Below, piece by piece: positions 59,949 through 64,000 of a stretch of 64,000 nt of DNA. The translations under genes and the position numbers were made by a program. Positions within the stretch are counted from its first letter, which is position 1, and each line of letters begins with the position of its first letter. This stretch comes from Fallopia convolvulus (lineage: Eukaryota; Streptophyta; Magnoliopsida; Caryophyllales; Polygonaceae). The notes under the pieces are model-generated. The model was not told the origin of the DNA. It did not search any database and was given only the letters and a program-made list of their open reading frames with translations. Location: contig OZ024721.1 of the NCBI GenBank assembly GCA_964016875.1, positions 5,151,001-5,215,000 of the forward strand. Reading direction: 5' to 3'.

Positions 59949-61464
59949 TGTAACACCCCGACTTCCGACAGGGCGCTACTTAGAGGTAGACCTTACTAGG
60001 TACTACTTAAGTGGGTTGACAACAACACTTTAGGATCTTGCAACGCGGGCACGACGAGAAAACTTAATAAAAACATCCAACCTTTCTATTTAATAAATAT
60101 TAAAAAACACAGTTATGCATGTATTCTCGTGAATATAAATATCCAAATCCGACGAATCACTACTAACAATTTATTCGAGGGAAACAAAAGACAGGTAATA
60201 ATACTAACTCCATCATAATAGTAAAATCAACATCCTAGAAAGTCAGAAATAAACTAAAGTAAACCCAACCCACTATGACACGCGCTCTTCACCGCTCCGC
60301 CCTGCCATCTGGCCTCGGTTCCTGCACGGTTCCATGGTTCATACTTGGAACTGAAAAATATTCCCCGAAGGGTCAGCTACTAATCTATCAAGTTAGAAAG
60401 AATACGGAAATTGCAAGACGTTTTAAAAACATTTCTAAAGTCAGCATCCAAGTCCACAATCGCAAACATAACTCTAAAGGCCAATACCTAATTAGTCATA
60501 ATTAGTCACACATAGCCACATACACATTCACAAATACAACCTTATAATAACGCAATTCCTCCATCTCGCAATCCGACTACCAAGGCGCTCATCGCCGCGC
60601 CGAGTGCAGAGGCAGGCCCTCTCACTCCACTTCACAATCTCCCTTCTAACCCCGACTAAGCCTCCACTGGATCACTTGCCAAAACACATAGATAATAATT
60701 TTCGTTTTGAAGGGGCACGGTTTCCCTGTCACACGGGTCATACATAGCCAACTCTTCCTCCACGCCAGCTACGATGGGGTCGTGTCGGAAACGGTACCAA
60801 CACAGAGAAAACGTTCCAAAAATATCTTTTTGATAAAATGCGTTCAAAATCATTTTACACACACAACAATTCAAGAAGTTCAAAACAATTTAAAAAGGTA
60901 TTCGGGACTAGTTCCCAAAACCCGCCCTACAATAACGGTATGCAATCTTACAAGATAGAGAAGAACCGAGCAAGTCGAAAACGACTTACCTTGACTGAAG
61001 GATTCCTTAGACGAAGACGAAGGCTAAGAACTCGAGCAAAGGCGGTTCCCTAACATAGCAATGAACCCAAATAAAAATTTAACGGCCAAAACTCATTCCT
61101 TTAACGAATCCTATGACTAGCTAAACGTCACTGAACTACGTACCCAACTACTTACTCAAACCAAAATTGGGGTCATAAACCCATAATTTCATGCTAATAA
61201 TTAACAACAAACACTAATTAATCTTCTACAATTAGCTTCCCAATTCTACTATTCACGTTACTACATGTTTTCCAAATACATGTTTTCAAGAACAACTTAA
61301 TGGGACTTAATTATCTATATAAACTAATATCAACGGCTAAACTAGCTAGCTATCTACGTATACTAATATATATATACACGGCTAAACTAGCTATCTACGT
61401 ATACTAACCTAGTTGAACTGAAACGGCCATCCCAGCCTATTAAATGGCCATCGAACTGAAACGA
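59949..61464 (-). repeat. LTR-like repeat sequence
   Basis: Begins TGTAACACCCC, which read on the minus strand is GGGGTGTTACA, a common 3' end of plant gypsy-type LTRs. GC content is higher than around it and there is no domain in any frame. The far boundary is not found because a Helitron interrupts it at 61465. Short tandem duplication near 61330-61405 (CTATCTACGTATACTAA). Confidence 0.4.
61103..61184 (+). repeat. Left arm of a long inverted repeat
   Basis: 82 bp, 80 of which match the reverse complement of 63919-64000. Confidence 0.9.
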
Positions 61465-62890
61465 TCTATACTACATATATAAAGTTGTGTACATGCCACA
61501 TTTATTACCCATTAAATTAATTTGATGTTTACATTTATATCTATATAATTAACATTGAAAATAAAAATGAAATGAACCAAGAATGGCATAGTGATGGCAA
61601 TACTTTTTAATAATTCATGGATTTTGAGTTCAATTATCCTTGAGAGTATTTTTTAACATATAGATCATGAAAGTATTTTTTGATGCACCCCATTTTAAAA
61701 TATTAAAATAATAAAAGAATTTGATCCTTCATTTAAACTAATTATTATAGTGATTTATTAAATAACATTTTAAGTGAAAAACCTAAGACGAAAAAAATTA
61801 AAAAAGTAGTGTCAATTTAAACTTAAAATTGAATGAGGAAATTATATTTAGAAGAATTATATAGGTTAATTCTTCTAGAAATACAACCATATTAAATGAG
61901 GGAATGACTAATGTAATTCTCTAATTTAGAAAAAATTACATATTTTGTGTTCTAGATTTAGAAATTTCCTCTTTTAATATGGTTGTATTTCTAGATTTTT
62001 TTCTTCTAAATTCTCCTAGAAATCCAACCATATTAAATGTGGGAATTACATTTAGAAGAATTACATAGGTTGTGTTCGATATGGTAAAAGTGGACAAATT
62101 AATTTATTTTAAATTATTGATTGAGATATTAAAATGAGAGTGACACTAACATATATATTCTACCAAATGAATTAATATAAAAATAATCTTGCTTATTTTG
62201 ATATATATATATTGAAATAATGAAAATTTGTAAATTTATACCTTAGGTCATGATTTGATTTTGTTTTAAAATATTTTATACATAAAATGAAAGTATTTAT
62301 ATTATTATAGTGTCAACATTATATTTCATCAATTAAAGGTTTAACATGCATTCGTTTAGAAATCTTTCAAGAATGTAATTTTTGAAATCAATTATTGCAT
62401 CAATTAAACCAAATTCCCTTTTCATTACAAGGTTTGAATGCATGCAAATATTATGGTAATTTATTTGACCCTATTAATTCTCTAGCATAACGTTTTTAAG
62501 CTTTAAGAGGCTATCTATTTAAAAAATAAAGGCTATGAAAACGTTTCATAGGTAACTTAAAAGAAAAACGTTTATTAATTTTATACTTCGACTATTAAGA
62601 CTAATTTTGGTTAGAAATCATAGCTATAAACACTTAAACTTTCATTTTGCCTATAAGTAATAACATATAGGTGGAAAGGAGGCATCTTCTAGATTAGCTC
62701 TACCTATTTAGTCAAGTCACATATACAAACGTTCAAGAGGTATGCATTCTTATTTTTTATTCCTTTATTATCATTATTTTTTATTCTCTTATCAATTGAA
62801 TATTAGATAGTATATCTTAAATCTTAAATATTAAGAATATTATCGACTTTTTATTTGTATCTCGCTTCATTTGGCAGAAAATAGTGTTCA

Positions 62891-62937
62891 ATGGCTAAAG
62901 CACTCAATCGAGCTCTCTATCTTCAATTATTGAAGAG
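62891..62937 (+). other. Exon-like fragment inside the Helitron
   Basis: ATG with 15 codons (MAKALNRALYLQLLK) ends in AG/GTAAAA, a good donor site, and is preceded by TTTGGCAG, an acceptor-like site. It could be a captured first exon. The gene of origin was not recognised. Confidence 0.35.
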
Positions 62938-63090
62938 GTAAAATATTGTCATCTTTTAAAATTATCTACTTATAGTATGGTTTCTACCTTTTTATAATAC
63001 GATGAAAAATCTAGAATTGTTAATTCCTTATTATTATTTTCCGCTTCTGCTCTTACTTATGGCCATTGTAAATTAAACGAATGCATGTTA

Positions 63091-63226
63091 AAACGTTAAG
63101 AATGTACATACCTTTAATAGATTCTCAAGGTGTCTTTGAGTTGTAATGTTTGCGGTTAAGAATGTAATGTTTGCGGTTAAGAATGTACATACCTTTAAAA
63201 CGTTAAGAATGTAATGTTTGCGGTTT
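63091..63226 (+). repeat. Local scrambled repeats in the Helitron
   Basis: GTTAAGAATGTACATACCTT occurs twice and AATGTTTGCGGTT three times, consistent with slippage or repair. Confidence 0.75.
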
Positions 63227-63918
63227 CATTTGAGTTGTAGATTCTCAAGGTATCTTTCTCAAAAAAGGTTATCTAATTTTTATTTTTGGTATATTCTTTT
63301 TTCAACAAAATTCCATTATATTACTCTTTAACCAAGTTATGTACATACCCCATGCTATTGACAAAAAATAGCCAAAAAAAATTAATAGATTAGCAAAAAA
63401 AAATAAAAGAATAGTACATTAAGAAAATTGTCATGCAAATATAAATTGGAAGATAAAAAAAATTGTCCTATGCAATAAAAATTTATGAAGATCATAACGT
63501 AATCGTGTAATTACTATAAAATTGACCCAAAACTACACAAAAAAGTTATATTAATTTATAAATACCCATAGGCTTATCTACACTATGGTCGATAAATTTA
63601 TATAACTAATTAAATATAATTTTAATTTGAAAACAGTAACATAGTTTTTATGAAATAAATTTAGTTACAAATATTAATTTAGGGGATATAATAGCTATAT
63701 ATATAGATCACTATACAATGTTGGTTGCTATATATATATATACCTAAAACATAAATGAGTATATGTCATGTGCAATGACAATTTATAAAGAGTAATCTTG
63801 ATAATCATTGTTGAAAAGAGAGTTATAAAAAAAAATATGCAAAAAAAACTGCCCCTGCGTATGCACGGGTCTGTCTCCCTAGTTCCTTATAAAATCTAAA
63901 CCAATTCTACCTAATATC

Positions 63919-64000
63919 ATGGGTTTATGACCCCAATTTTGGTTTGCGTAAGTAGTTGGGTACGTAGTTCAATGACGTTTAGCTAGTCATAGGATTCGTT
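63919..64000 (-). repeat. Right arm of the inverted repeat, cut by the window edge
   Basis: Pairs with 61103-61184 and still matches at base 64000, so the arm continues outside. Confidence 0.9.

Larger units (their letters stand above)
61465..63882 (+). mobile_element. Non-autonomous Helitron
   Basis: 5' end TCTATACTACATATATAAAG preceded by A (61464); 3' end CTAG at 63879-63882 followed by T (63883), so it sits between A and T with no duplication. An imperfect hairpin (CCCCTGC-gtat-GCACGGG, one mismatch) lies 11-12 bases before CTAG. These are the defining Helitron features. No RepHel protein is present. The interior is AT-rich and includes one exon-like fragment at 62891. Confidence 0.88.

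Noticed and set aside
60275..61053. Coding gene in the GC-richer stretch
   Set aside because: Short frames on both strands show no domain; the stretch looks like non-coding LTR sequence.

Overview
This is a window of nuclear DNA from a flowering plant, most likely a eudicot; the species cannot be named from the sequence alone. The evidence is GT-AG introns, plant-type gene families (an F-box/FBA protein, a PMEI-pectinesterase, cytosolic phosphoglucomutase, and the RID2/BUD23 rRNA methyltransferase), and a large load of nested LTR retrotransposons. Three host genes look intact: an RID2/BUD23-like gene (39295-44105, 9 exons, 293 aa), a cytosolic phosphoglucomutase (51614-56484, 18 exons, 583 aa) and a pectinesterase with an inhibitor domain (57173-58903, minus strand, 2 exons, 533 aa). 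A broken F-box-associated gene lies at 153-1098.

Region by region. 1-4.3 kb: F-box pseudogene, a possible minus-strand Helitron relic, and a non-autonomous Mutator-like element with about 235-bp inverted ends and a perfect 9-bp target duplication (2680-4336). 4.4-14.0 kb: an Athila-lineage element whose gag-protease and ORF1 are broken and whose polymerase is absent. Its two LTRs belong to different subfamilies, although both ends carry the same 5-bp duplication. 14.4-15.1 kb: a second Mutator-like element with 19 copies of an 8-bp repeat. 15.2-18.7 kb: an internally deleted LTR element. 18.9-34.9 kb: a copia element (copia-1) split inside its GAG-pre-integrase region by an 11.1-kb minus-strand Athila-like element that keeps only a gag-like gene. 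That element was in turn hit by a young copia (copia-2, 22300-26037) and by an element now reduced to a solo LTR (26435-27749). 35.2-38.8 kb: a 5'-truncated LINE split by another solo LTR of the same family as the Athila 5' LTR. 38.8-44.8 kb: RID2-like gene. 44.8-51.0 kb: copia-3. 51.6-58.9 kb: phosphoglucomutase and pectinesterase genes, convergent. 59-64 kb: a foldback element, LTR-like repeats, a Helitron with both expected ends (61465-63882), and an inverted repeat running off the right edge.

The most unusual signals are in the Athila-like elements. (1) A 10-bp palindrome, TCGTTAACGA, recurs mostly as pairs spaced exactly 21 bp apart, in LTRs, non-coding DNA and coding DNA. (2) Two tandem hairpins sit directly behind the gag stop in two diverged families, with base-pair-preserving changes. 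(3) A polypurine-tract-like motif occurs twice in each of three families, once internally and once at the 3' LTR. Three GC-AG introns are needed to keep frame in the two intron-rich host genes.

The host genes do not form a pathway. RID2 acts in 18S rRNA maturation, phosphoglucomutase in cytosolic sugar-phosphate exchange, and pectinesterase in the cell wall. All ages, lineages and functions below are read from sequence features by eye; no alignment or database search was run.
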